DNA from: Phyto melanocephala
Lineage: Eukaryota; Arthropoda; Insecta; Diptera; Rhinophoridae
DNA length: 64,000 nt
Assembly: GCA_941918925.1 (NCBI GenBank)
Contig: OW799234.1
Coordinates: forward strand, 72,849,043-72,913,042
Direction: 5' to 3'
Positions 36,430-47,633 of this stretch are shown one piece after another. The translations under genes were made by a program, and so were the position numbers. The stretch's first letter is position 1. Every line of letters starts with the position of its first letter. Under the pieces are notes generated by a model. That model saw only the letters and a program-made list of their open reading frames with translations, was not told the origin of the DNA and made no database searches.

Positions 36430-36681
36430 CTTTCCACGAATTTTTTTTTCTGTATTAATGAAATATCTTTTCCTCTGTTTTCTACCACATCCAAGTATGC
36501 GTTTACACACTCCCGGAGGCATTCTTTCTCAGAAGCACTCCAATTTGCATCTCTTGGCTTCTTCAGTTTCTGAAAGTAAAACATTTATTAAATGCCAAAC
36601 TAAAAATATATCACACATATGTACATGTGTATGTACATACATAAATATGTTATTGAGACTTACCATTTCTGTTTTTTCCAT
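36357..36681 (-). pseudogene. Harbinger Myb/SANT-like protein, exons 1-2 (partial)
   Basis: On the minus strand, exon 1 (36664-36681) is 18 nt encoding MEKTEM. A GTAAGT donor follows; a 94-bp intron (36570-36663) ends in TTTCAG. Exon 2 continues in frame as KLKKPRDANWSASEKECLRE. An extra A in the later poly-A run shifts the frame after SLIQKKK. The 1-928 copy keeps that part in frame instead (SLIQKKNSWKAIRETM). Confidence 0.55.
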
Positions 36682-37109
36682 TATTTTAATAAATTTTGAT
36701 TTTATACATAGATGTAAGACGTTTTAAAATTTTTATTTTTTACTGTTTGCTTCAACAAACGTAAACAAAAGAGAAGCAGCTGATCAAGTTGCCATTTTTT
36801 ATTTTTTAAAAAGAAATTGTATGCCAGAGTTAAGCAAATAAGAGTTGACACCCATTTAAAGCCAGCTCAACTTAAAGTATACTTTTTTTTTGACTATGAA
36901 TACCAAAAAGATAGTAAAAGCTTTTAACTTAAAGATTAACTTTAGTAAGAGCCGACTTTAGTTTGCGACTATGAATACAAGCCAATAAGTAATATTTTTG
37001 GGATTCCCAAAATATGAAAATGAACACAAAAAAGTTAATGATTTGAATTTTAACATCAGTTGGCCGAGTTCAGCAAACGAAAGTGACGCACCGGAGTAGT
37101 ATTTCTCTA

Positions 37110-37950
37110 AAAAAAAAAGAGGTATAAGTAATTGTTGAAGAAGCTAAAAAGTTTCGAATTCTTCCCAGTACATTATCAAACAATAAAAAAAAAGTCAGTT
37201 ATTCATAAGAATGTAAAAGACGAGCTTTTAAGCATTAAGCGTAAGAGACTTCGAACTTGTCCTTTTGAAGACATTGACGATGCAATGCTCAAATGGGTTA
37301 CGGCCGATCGTTGTAAGAATCTTCCCGTATCTGGAGTATTATTGAAGTAAAAAGCCAAAGAATTCGCTGATTCTTTGGGACACAAAGTTTTCGAAGCAAG
37401 TTCTGGATGGTTAGATAAATTTAAAAAACGATATAATATTGTTGGAAAAACCTTGTGTGGGGAATGCGCTGACGCCAATTTAGGAGAACGTGGTGAATAT
37501 ATAAGGTACGTTTTGCCAAGATTAATTGAAAAATATGAAACAAATGGCATCTTTAATGCCGACGAGACCGGTTTGTTTTTCAAGTGCACAAGCATTCAAG
37601 AATGAAAAAGGCTTTGATGGAAAACAGAGCCAAAAACGAATAACTGTCCAAGTAGGAAGCAATATGACTGGTATGGGGAAACTAAAACTGCTCGTTATAG
37701 GAAAGATGACATGCAGATTCAAACTAGTATTTTAGAAATTCGTGGATTATATCAGATGATAATGAAGAGGAACTGGGTGGTGAAGTAATGACAAATATTG
37801 ATAAAACGTCACCTACAGTAGAACACGTTTTCTCTTCACTTGATGTGCTACGAACTTTTTTGGAGATGAAGAGCAACGTTCCGACAAATGTATTTAAATG
37901 TCTTAATGCAATTGAAAGAAAAATTGAAAAATGTAGTTCAAACAATAATA
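37110..37950 (+). pseudogene. pogo/Tigger transposase, internally deleted
   Basis: Readable pieces in order are an HTH-like start (EAKKFRILPSTLSNNKKK), a CENP-B-type second DNA-binding segment (DIDDAMLKWVTADRCKNLPV; then ASSGWLDKFKKRYNI) and the first catalytic block NADETGLFF with D at about 37560. GLFF is followed by a frameshift, KRITVQVGSNMTG, and then an abrupt jump near 37730 to an acidic tail ISDDNEEELGGE and a C-terminal helix. One stop interrupts near 37350. The second and third catalytic blocks are deleted. Confidence 0.7.
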
Positions 37951-38109
37951 CCTGACTATTTTAAATAAATAAAAAACAAAAACAAAAAATATTTCTGTAT
38001 AATGAAGTTTCTATATAGTGAAATAATTATCTGTCCCCGTGGAGATTCACTATAGGGAAGTTCAACTGTATTTAAAACACCATAAATATTCTACTGAAAA
38101 TATCGAAAC

Positions 38110-39110
38110 AAACTAGTAAGAATGCTATATTCGGTATCGAGTCTGATAATACCCTTCACCTTCATGTACATTGGTATAATAACCACATCCTAGCTTGTTA
38201 GCCTAGATTATAGATTTCATGTAAAGCGCCATTTTCTTTATTAATTCCGATGCCATTTTTAATTTTTACATAGTTACTCTTTTATATAAGTCAAGTCTTT
38301 TAACCCATATTTTCAAAATATTGTTTCAGAAGCCATCTTGGACTTAGCACTTTTTTAATAGTTTACTACATTGTAATGATCAAGCCTTTTTATTTAATAC
38401 CAATATTGTAGGAGGTTAAAGGGGACAACGCCGTTACTACTATATTTGACTCATATATTCGCCATTTAATCTAGGACGCCATCTTGGATTTTTTTCTTTT
38501 CATAAGTAACTAAATTTTAATATTTTTCAAATACTCAAGCCCTTTCATTTGATCCCCATATTGGCTCTCTCGGTTGTATAGAAACTGAAAAATATCTATT
38601 TTCGTTTGTAAGTTTCAGAAAAAAAAACACCGAAGCAGTTGTACTTTGGTGCTTATATCTCAGTTAGTTTCAAACCGATTTGTCAGTTTTTCTTAGAAAT
38701 AATTTCTGAGATTACGTCTTAATCTTATAATCTGGTATGTGTCTTAATTGTATTTAAAAATTATTTAGGAGTTTGAAAAAATTTGATATATTTAAAAAAA
38801 TGTATATTTTATTGAAAATAATGTTTGCCTATAACTTTGCGAATAGTGACCAATTTATACAAAAATTTTCACGAATATCTCTAGAGGCATATAAAATCTA
38901 TAAAAAGTAACAACTGTGTCTTTAAATTATCCTAGGGCTAGAAAATTTTAATGGTAAAAATAAGCGAAAAACAGAGGCAGTCGTGTTTATTTGTTCATAT
39001 CTCAGAAAGTTATGGGACGATTATGCTGATTTCCAATACCAATTTGTTGCCGAATATTTCTGATATTTTCATATGTGGAAAGATCATAATGTGACAGCAA
39101 AAACTAGGTT
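38110..39110 (-). repeat. DINE/Helentron-like repeat, long form
   Basis: The degraded 3' hairpin zone (GCTATATTCGGTATCGAGTCTGATAATACCCTTCACC; at 38130-38165) is followed by about three modules with GCCATCTTGGA, then a region shared with 57.7-58.0 kb (CTTATATCTCAGTTAGTTTC) and the CTCAGAAAGTTATGGGACGATT block. The 5' end is lost. Confidence 0.55.
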
Positions 39111-39347
39111 ATTACTTGCTCTTACTAAACAACATACTTTTCAATGACTGTTACATATCGTCTGCCTTACTTAGAAGTGTTTTAGTAATAACTTGACATA
39201 TAACATGACACATAAGTTCTTATATTCAGACTTTAGCCTAGATGCGAATACGATTTCTTGTTGCGAAATTTGTTGGAAGCCATTCAAATATGTAAACAAC
39301 TTTTTATATTTATTTCTCATTAAGTTTAACACGCATAGGGTATAACT

Positions 39348-39602
39348 CAAGTCGAATTCATTATCAGGTGGTGTTGACAACGCAACTGATCTATTTACTT
39401 TTTTATTTACATAAATGATGGTTGAGTTGTCAAATATTATTTATGTTTACATAGATTATTTTTTCCCGCGCAAAAAAAAACAAAGAAAAACCAGGTAGTT
39501 TTTGACACATGGGCAGACGAAAGCAATAATAAAAAACCATGTTGTTTTTTAATGTTGTATTTGTTGTAGAATTACCACAACCTGATAATTAAATTCGCCT
39601 TG
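39348..39602. mobile_element. hAT-type MITE (255 bp), copy 1
   Basis: Ends CAAGTCGAATTCATTATCAGG and the inverse of CCTGATAATTAAATTCGCCTTG are inverted repeats. Flanks GTATAACT / GTATAAGT (39340-39347, 39603-39610) are 8-bp duplications with one mismatch. It is the same terminal family as 49222-49393. Non-coding. Confidence 0.65.
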
Positions 39603-39610
39603 GTATAAGT

Positions 39611-40793
39611 AATAATGATTTTGACAACATCGGCAAAACATTAAATTTTTTTTTTTTATTCTAAAAATTGATTGGCAACCAAATAGCCAGGGTATTCCAT
39701 GTTGGTTCCGGCTCCGCAAATCGACCTATACCATTGTATAGGAAGTCAGAGACATCTGAACAATTAATTATACTGAGTTTTATGGAACTCCTCCAGTTAG
39801 AGTAATTTGAGTTTAGTTGGTTCTCCTCCAGTTAATCCAATTAAAATATATGCACGCGGTTAATTGTAGAATAGTCTAGAAACTGTATCCAAAGCACAGT
39901 TACGCGACGCCACACAATTAACCACGCGAGAGTAAGACGCAAAACTTTCGAAGCCGGATGTAAAGAACGGCCTGAGTGACCTTAAGATAAAATGGCGCGA
40001 GCTCTTGACCCGACCAGAGCTGTAATACGACTGAAAACATTTCATTAACAAATTCACAGCTGATTCTGGTAAAAATGTCCGTAATTTATTATTTATTATA
40101 TGTAATAGCTTCCCTGTCCCTTAGCTTCTTATGTTGCAAAACTTTAATTGCTAAAATAACACACTATAGAACATATACTTACATAAATATTTATTAATAA
40201 AAGATGTAGCGAAACAATATTACATACTAATATTATATATATTTTTATTATTATTAACTAGTAAAATACTATTTCATAACTCTTGTATTTACTAATTTAA
40301 ATTTCACTTGTTTAATTTATTCGCTTATGATCCATAGACAAATAAAGTTGTCTTTCTTTAAATAGCGGATAATAATAAAAACTAAAAGTAAAGAGGACAA
40401 ATTAAGACTTTCAGTCTGATAAGTCCCTTTATTAAAAATAAATCAATAAAAAGCATTTCCCAACTAAAACGTTTATCGTTTGGACTGGGTTTACTTTATA
40501 ACAAATATACATTAATCAACTAATAGAAAGGAAGATTAATTCCTCCTTCCTACAAAGAAACATTAATTGACTGTTTTAAAAAGTTTTTAATTTTTTCTTT
40601 AATTTTCAAAAATGTGATAAAAAAAATATTTATTCTTATTTTCTTGTTTCTCTTTTATTTGCGCGTTTAAGGTTGCCACTTGCTTAGAATTTAATGCTAT
40701 TTATATTTGGCATTTGAAACATTACATGTATGTGTCACCCACTAAAAACTGTTTTAACTTAAAGCTAAATTTCTTTTCTTTTTTATAAAATAA
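39611..40793. other. Intergenic stretch, locally less AT-rich, no gene assigned
   Basis: The 39690-40070 part is more GC-balanced than its surroundings and has a 65-codon minus-strand ORF (39860-40057) that I do not recognise. It contains a repeated CTCCTCCAGTTA motif (39786, 39824). It could be a host exon or a worn repeat. Confidence 0.25.
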
Positions 40794-41438
40794 CTAGCTA
40801 ATACCCGGTGTGCTTCGCCACCCCAAATTTTAGTATTTAATTCATATGGCAGGTGCCACACCCACTAATGTTAATGCACCCATTTTCTCCATAAATGTTT
40901 ATTTGAATATCAAAGTTGCTTTTGCAAAATTTTAGTACTCTAATCGATATCGTTTTCCAGATATACGAATTTTAGTATTTAATTCATATAGCAGGTGCCA
41001 CGCCCACTATTGATAATGCACCCATTTCTTGCCCAAATGTTCATTTGGATGTCAAAGTTGATCTTGCAAAATTTTACTACTCTAATCGATATCGTTTTCC
41101 AGATATACAAAATTTATTATTTAATTTATGTGGCCACGCCTACTATTGCAAGTCCGCCAATTTTTTACGCAAATGTTCGTGTGGATGTCAAAGTCTACCG
41201 TACTTAATTTGAAGACTCTAGCTGCATTAACTTTCGTGATATATAATATTTAATACTTATTCTTTAATAGGGCGTGGCACCCTGCCCACTTACAATTTCA
41301 AACCAAAGTATAGGATATAGTTCCTTCCAGACATACAGAAAGATTCTGTGAAAATTTCAAGGAAATCGGTCCAGCCGTTTAACCGTCTATAAAGCACAAA
41401 CAAACATACAAACACACATTGATTTTTATATATACAGA
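40794..41438 (-). mobile_element. Non-autonomous Helitron, second family (645 bp)
   Basis: On the minus strand it starts A|TCTGTATATATAAAAATC and ends with a GGTG...CACC hairpin, CCGGGTATTAG and CTAG|T (40794-40797). About two and a half tandem units of about 138 bp contain CAGGTGCCACRCCCAC and CTAATCGATATCGTTTTCC. There is no coding capacity. Confidence 0.75.
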
Positions 41439-43771
41439 TATAGACAGAAGATAAGATTGATAAATAAAGCTTTTCATTTTAAACTCGCTTTTAAAAAAAC
41501 ACAGACTTTGTTGTAGGATTATTTTTATGGGCCTAAGTAGCACATTGCATAAATAGCTTGCCCTCGCCCTATTATGGGACAATCATCGTAACTATAAATT
41601 CCCACATTTGGCAGGTGTCATCTTTCGCATATTGTTGAAAAAAATTCTCAGTATTATTATTCTCATAACGATAATTTTGTTATTTACGTATGTATATACA
41701 TAATTTATCCACCTGAAAATACTTAATCTTTTCAACTGGCTGTGCTTGAATTCTAGAATCAGAAAAGTTTTTCTTACTTATCACGCGTCTAGTTTTCAAC
41801 TCCTTAGCCTTTATTTTACTGACTCCCGAAAAGATAATAATGGATTATTAAGTTAAAGTCGTTTTATATCTTACGATAACGTAAGATATTGAAATTGCCC
41901 ATGTAAAAGGTAAAAGATTTGAGCGATTTTAGGGAATTAAAGATTTTTCAGAGTTTAATTGGCAAAGAATTGGCGGCCAAATGACCATGATTAGATTTAA
42001 TATTTAAAGGGTTAAGGTGTAAACTATTATGCAAACTTTTGCCACAACGCGGCTTCACAAATTACTAATTTCTTATGCCCGTGTAAAACCGATAAATTTA
42101 GATAATTCTGAACGACAGCATACGTTCTTTTTTAATGTCTACGCTAACCGCTTAACCTGAACTTAATACATACTCTGTTATTAAAAAAGAATCTGAGATC
42201 AAGAATAATCGTGTATAATCTGAGTAGTGGCAAAGCCCTTAATACACGATAAGTATTTACAAAGTTTAACACACCATGGTATACAACATAAATACATACT
42301 TACGTATATCTTAACCATGATACATATGTGTAGGTACATACACATGTGCATACTTACTTATAGCTCCAGCATTCTATAATAAACACCCAAAATATTATAT
42401 TGAAGCAGTCGAACACAACATGTCATTGGGGGGTGGGGAGTATGAATGATGGTGAGTTTGTATCTAGTGGGTGGGTGAATTAATTGTATGAAAACAATAT
42501 TAAATGGTTAGAATTTTTACAACACTCTCCAGATTGCAATTAAATTAATTCGAGACATTAAAAACTCACCGGCCAATCGAACACCACCAGCCCACATGTG
42601 AAGTTATTTCTTAACGTTGTTTTGTGTTGTTGTTTGTGCTTTCAAAAGATAAACTATTTAAGCAAATGCCACCAAATGAACTTGTATTTTGTTTGCCTTT
42701 GTTGTTCTTTGAGTCTGTATAATCAACTAAGCAGCGGTTGTCGTAGTCAGGTATACATACTTACATACCTAATAACACTAGCTGACTGACTGACTGACTG
42801 ACTAACTGACTGGCATATTTTTTATACGCATATTTCTGGTTGTAATAGAAACGTGTTGCCATACAACAGTATCATTCTTCCACTTTTTTTTTCAATTTAC
42901 TTGCCTTTATTTTGGTATTTTCCTTTTTCGCCCATCTTCTTTATCCAATATCTTATCCCTCTGCGTACACACTGTTCCTTCCCCACCCATGAAAGTAACA
43001 GTCTCTTTGAAAATTGAATAAGAAGCAACAGGGTTTTTTTGTCCGTCCGTCTGTCTATATGTCACAAAAACTCACACACACACACCAAAACACACAATTC
43101 CTAAGTCACTCACTTAGTTACACAATCATACTTAAGTTCATAAGTATGTATGTATGTTTGTACATACGCTATTACATTGAGTCCGTTATTCAATATGTAG
43201 ACAATATGGCTGAGTGTTAAAAATAAATATGTACTTTTATGCCATTAAAACAGAATGGCTCGTAGTCACCCAAACAACCCACACTGATTGTTCTCGTTAA
43301 AATATTGAATAAAACATCTTTAATATTTTGGTTACATTTGATTGTAGTGTGTGTTGACGGGTTGATTGTTAGGCTCCTGCAAAGAATAATAAGATCCAGG
43401 AAAGCGCAGCTATTTAAGGACGTGTAGATTTTATCAATGAAATTGTGAAAATTATACTTTTCCATACAACCCTATTTGTATTTAAATTAAATAACAATCT
43501 AGCTTAATAGGATTTAGGGAATCACACACTCTTTACGAAATCATGATATGATTTCCGTGCTTAAATATTGTGTTTTTTTTTTTTATATGTTAAAGAACAT
43601 GTTTCAAATTCCTATTAGTTACTTACCTCTTTCGGAATTTCATACTTACTTTTGTGTTGTTGTGAGCAGCCGTATTTCTTCAAATGTCCTAACAACAAAT
43701 TGAATCTTTTCTAGAAATTCGTTTAATAAATACGAATTTATTACAAATTTACTACTTAGATCAAGACATAT
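41439..43771. other. AT-rich stretch with microsatellites
   Basis: No gene recognised. GACT repeats at 42782-42810, CACA near 43072-43085 and CATA/TATG runs near 42290-42350 and 43144-43160. Confidence 0.3.
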
Positions 43772-43962
43772 TTATTCATCAGGTAATTGCAGTTCGGAGA
43801 GAATTTTTTTGTTTATATCTTTTATATATGTAGTTTGACATTTGAAATAAATTATAAAAGATAATAAATTATTTTTTAATTATGCATTTTGACAGCTGAA
43901 ATTTAAAATAAGTGATGAAAAAAATAATCAGCTGACGAATCAAGAGTACCCGATGAATAAAT
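43772..43962 (-). mobile_element. ~190-bp MITE, inverse copy of the 33.3-kb repeat
   Basis: TTTATTCATCAGGTA at the left and TACCCGATGAATAAA at the right are imperfect inverted repeats. Internal blocks match 33280-33445 in reverse. Non-coding; the target duplication is not separable from the repeat. Confidence 0.5.
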
Positions 43963-44069
43963 ATGCCTTGTACTTAAATATTAAAAAGCAATTGCATTTA
44001 AAATTTTGTGTAAAAAGTAACAATTCAGAAAGTTAAAGACGATAAGGCACAATTTCCATTTCGACATTA

Positions 44070-44436
44070 GTCCCCGTTTACACAGGGAAAAATTTGGAAG
44101 GGAAACATCTGGAATTCTCTTTTGTATTTACCTTCGCGGTCATACAGGGAAACATTGTTGTCGGAAACATTCCAGTTTATATTTTAATTTCATTTAGTAA
44201 ATTATTTATTTTTTTATTATTATTCAAACAAAGTCAAATATAAAAAATAGAGAACAAAGCACGCCGAAAAGAAAAAAAGCAAATGTCAAAAAGCATAGCA
44301 AATGTAAACAATAAGAATGAAAGCACAAAGCGTGCCTCTGAGAACGGGAAACAAATTTCATATTCTCTTCCCCACACGTCCCTCTCTTCCAAACAAAATG
44401 TTTTCCTTCCAAATGTTTCCCTGTCTAAATGGGGAC
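44070..44436. mobile_element. 367-bp MITE, TTA target duplication (Harbinger-type)
   Basis: The ends GTCCCCGTTTACACAGGGAAA and the inverse of TTTCCCTGTCTAAATGGGGAC continue with TTTGGAAGG for about 35-40 bp of imperfect inverted repeat. TTA flanks both sides (44067-44069, 44437-44439). ORFs across it are incidental. Confidence 0.7.
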
Positions 44437-44803
44437 TTAGACAAAGTTTAAAATTTTTATTGACAGTTTTACGAGCGTTTAGCAGATTTACCGGAGTGGT
44501 ACCAATAATGTTTCAGTTATCACAACAATTTGTAGAGATAATTTGCTTTCGATATTTCTTACAGTATTATGAGCGTTATTCTGTAGTGGTTCTTGCATTG
44601 AATTGAGGGCAAGTTTCACAGAATTCAGTTAATAAAACCGTATTCCTTTAAACTTTCCCTTTTACAAATCTTGTTTCCACACTGAAATTGTAAGGGTTTT
44701 TAAACAAGTTTACAAGAGATTTTGATAGGGCTTTTATGTGGCCTAGGACTTATAGAGAAATAATCATTTCATTCATTCTATTACAGCCTGCTTTTATTAA
44801 ATA

Positions 44804-45712
44804 CTAGCCAATCCCGGCGCGCGTTGCTACGCCCCTTCATGAATTTTAATCGCATTCTGAATTTTAATCGAATATCAAGTGCAAGGCTAAAAACTATAAC
44901 TTTTTCTTTATGAGCGTGGCACTGCCCACTTTTCTAATTACGAAACTGTATAGTCATGACAGCTCAATAAGTGTGCAAAGTTTCAGAAAATTCGGTCCAG
45001 TGCAAGTAGCTAAAATTGATAACTAATTTTTTATGGGCGTAGCCCCGCCTCAATATGTGTGCAAAGTTTCAGAAAAATCGGTCCAGTGCAAGTACCTCAA
45101 AATTAAAACTTTTTTAGGGGCGTGGCCCCGCCCACTTTTCTTATCACGAAATTATTTAGTCATGACAGCTCGATATGTGTGCAAAGTTTCAGAAAAATCG
45201 GTCAAGTGCAAGTAGCTAAAACTGATAACAAATTTTTTATGGGCGTGGCTCCGCCCACTTTTCTAATGACGAAAGTGTAAAGTCATGATAGCTCAGTATG
45301 TTTGCAAAGTTTCAGAAAATTCGGCCCAGTGCAAGTAGTTAAACTAATAACTTATTTTTTATGGGCGTGGCCCCGCCCACTTTTTTAATCACGAAATTAT
45401 AAAGTCACGACAGCTTAATATGTGTGCAAAGTTTCAGAAAAATCAGTGCAGTGCAAGTACCTCAAAATTAAAACTTTTTTAGGGGCGTGGCCCCGCCCAC
45501 TTTTCTTATCACGAAATTATTTAGTCATGACAGCTCGATATGTGTGCAAAGTTTCAGAAAAATCGGTCAAGTGCAAGTAGCTTAAACTGATAACTAATTT
45601 TTTATGGGCGTGGCTCCGCCCACTTTTTTCACCCATAAACACTCCCTGGTATGTGTACAACAACTTACCAAAGTTTGAGCCCGATCGGTTTTACAGTTTC
45701 GGAGTCTATAGC

Positions 45713-45757
<45 letters not shown>

Positions 45758-45777
45758 TTCACTTTTATATATATAGA
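44804..45777 (-). mobile_element. Non-autonomous Helitron (974 bp), complete ends
   Basis: On the minus strand it starts A|TCTATATATATAAAAGTG, has a long TG microsatellite and about seven tandem units of about 121 bp with GTGGGCGGGGCCACGCCC. It ends with the GCGT-AGCA-ACGC hairpin and CTAG|T (44804-44807). It is the same family as 20190-21169 and 26152-27017. Confidence 0.85.
45715..45752. repeat. (CA)n microsatellite
   Basis: About 19 CA units just inside the 5' end of the minus-strand Helitron. Confidence 0.95.
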
Positions 45778-46239
45778 TTAAATTTAAAATATGTCTTGTG
45801 TTGGGATCAAAAAAGTTATCTTCATTTAAATGTATTCTAAATTACATCCGTTTTTTTTTATTTTTTTTTGCAAAGTTTTTGTGGACGGAGAGATAGATGT
45901 TGTCTAATTAACGTCAGCATTAGTGTCATAGACCACCGTCAAGTCTTATCATTGTGTTAAGTTCATGCGCTCAGCCGCCGCCATAACAAACACGTTGCAA
46001 CTTTTCGTGCAATAATCCCATAGTTCATGCCAAGGTATACGAAGCTAGGTAGCCTCATTTAATCAGCTGTTCCTTTTGATATGTCCAAAATTCCGTACAT
46101 GAGCTCTCTCCTTCTGTAATTAACAATTGCCAAACTTCATATAAAAGAATTCTTTTGGAAAATCCTCTCTGAATAGCAAATACTTTATATAATCATTTCA
46201 ATTCACATAACCAAGCACCTTGCTCGAGAGCTCAGGTTA
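45778..46239. other. Intergenic stretch, nothing recognised
   Basis: No gene or element could be supported. Confidence 0.3.
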
Positions 46240-47631
46240 CAAAGGGTAGTCCAATCATAATGCGCCAAGTTAATTATGAGACACACCTTAACGTCAAGTT
46301 ATTTTCCCAACTTAATTTGACATTCCTTTGTTTCGGAAATTCAACTATGCACAGGAACACAATTAAACAGTGCGTTAAGATTGTTGAAGACTTTTACGAA
46401 ATAGGGCGTTCAAATGCATTTCATGGACTTTGTGATTTTTTTCGACAGCATAATCGTCCACAATATGTCCACAATCGAAAGAGTTGTGCGCAAAATTCAG
46501 CAAACCGGGTCTGTGGGAAATGTGAAAACACCTGTGAATGCTCGCCAAGTTCATTCTGCGGAACACATTGCTGTTGTTCGCGATAGTGTGGCAGAAGATC
46601 CATCAACCTCGGGTCGTCGTCGTAACTAACAATTGAACATTTTACGAACAACACTGATGTGAATTTTGAATAGAATTTTTTATTTACACGCTTATAAAGT
46701 TTATTTAACTCAAAAGCTAAAGCCTACTGACCATTTCAATCGCCGTTAATACGCCGAATGGTTGGTTGAACAGACAGAAGTGAAGGGTGACTTTACAGAA
46801 AAAAAAATTATCTTCAGCGACGAGCAACACTTGCATCTTAGTGGATTGATTAACAAGCAGAATTGTCGCATTTGGGAAAATGATAATCCACGAGTGATTG
46901 TTGAAAAGCCGATACATCCACAATGAGTGACTGTGTGGTACAGTTTATGGGCTAGCGGCGTTATCAGGCCGTACTTCTTCAAAAATAAGGTCGGCCAAGC
47001 AATTACCGTAAATACTATTCGCTAAAGGCCATGACTGACTATCAGATTTAGTCGTTCGATATGTCAAAAATTGTATGTGTGTTCAGAAAGTGTGATAGTG
47101 TGGACACAAAGTGCACATGTGTGACAGATTTTTTGACAAGTGTGTCCGATTTGATAATCTTTTGAAAATTTTCATAAAATAATAGTTTCTGTGCGATCAG
47201 AGTTGCTTTTTCTAAGCAAGTATGACAGTGTGGCATCCAATAATACATTTTGTTGCGATTTTTTCATGTAGGACAGAAAACTATCAGATTTTTATTTGAC
47301 ATAATCGCACGACTTTATAGGATAGTCAGTCATGGCCTTAACGCGAGATGGTAGCGAACTTGTTGTGACCAGAATTTAAGGATATGAATGTTATATGGTT
47401 TCAACATGGTGCCACAAAGCCAAAAAAAAAATAATGGGCGAAAAAATTCAGTATCCGTGTTATTACACATCGTGCCGATGTTAATTGGCCGACACGATCT
47501 AGTGATTTAAAACCGTCGAACTTCTTATTTAAAAGATATTTAAAGGAAAAAGCGTACGTCAATAAGCCAAAAACAGTAAACAGTAAAAACTTTTTATTTT
47601 ATTTACATTGTGCGTTTTATGTGGACAACCC
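46240..47631 (+). mobile_element. Mariner-like element with a nested MITE
   Basis: Inverted ends (AAAGGGTAGTCCAATCATAA and the inverse of GTTTTATGTGGACAACCC) are each next to TA. Transposase pieces, in several frames: an N-terminal HTH (RVVRKIQQTGSVGNVKTP), then IIFSDEQHLHLSG with the first catalytic Asp (about 46820), NKQNCRIW, TVWYSLWASGVIRPYFF. After the MITE come WFQHGATK (Asp lost) and RSSDLKPSNFLF. It is the same family as the element at 6303. Inactive. Confidence 0.7.
47026..47338. mobile_element. 313-bp MITE inserted in mariner, TAA target duplication
   Basis: The ends AGGCCATGACTGACTATC are 18-bp perfect inverted repeats, with weaker pairing for about 30 bp more. TAA flanks both sides (47023-47025, 47339-47341). 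Removing it restores the mariner reading (...TIR, stop, REMVANLL), so insertion is exact. The TWA target suggests PIF/Harbinger. Confidence 0.8.
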
Positions 47632-47633
47632 TA

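Larger units (their letters stand above)
36041..36983 (+). mobile_element. PIF/Harbinger-like deletion derivative, complete ends
   Basis: The left end GGGGCATATTCATAGTC and the right end GACTATGAATACAAGCC are imperfect inverted repeats. Inside are the 5' parts of a transposase gene (+) and a Myb/SANT-like gene (-), joined at a deletion. It is a near-twin of 1-928 in inverse orientation. The target duplication is not clean (flanks ATT/AAT). Confidence 0.65.
35801..38068 (+). mobile_element. Tigger/pogo element carrying a nested Harbinger copy
   Basis: Ends CAGTCAAGCTTCCTTATAGTGAA and the inverse of TTCACTATAGGGAAGTTCAACTG are flanked by TA on both sides (35799-35800, 38069-38070), a Tigger-like terminus. 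Further copies of ATAATGAA/TATAGTGAA motifs sit just inside. The transposase relic starts near 37110. A Harbinger derivative (36041-36983) is inserted in the 5' non-coding part, so it arrived later. Confidence 0.8.

Noticed and set aside
42782..42810. GACT microsatellite next to CTAG as another Helitron end
   Set aside because: No hairpin precedes the CTAG and no matching opposite terminus was seen.
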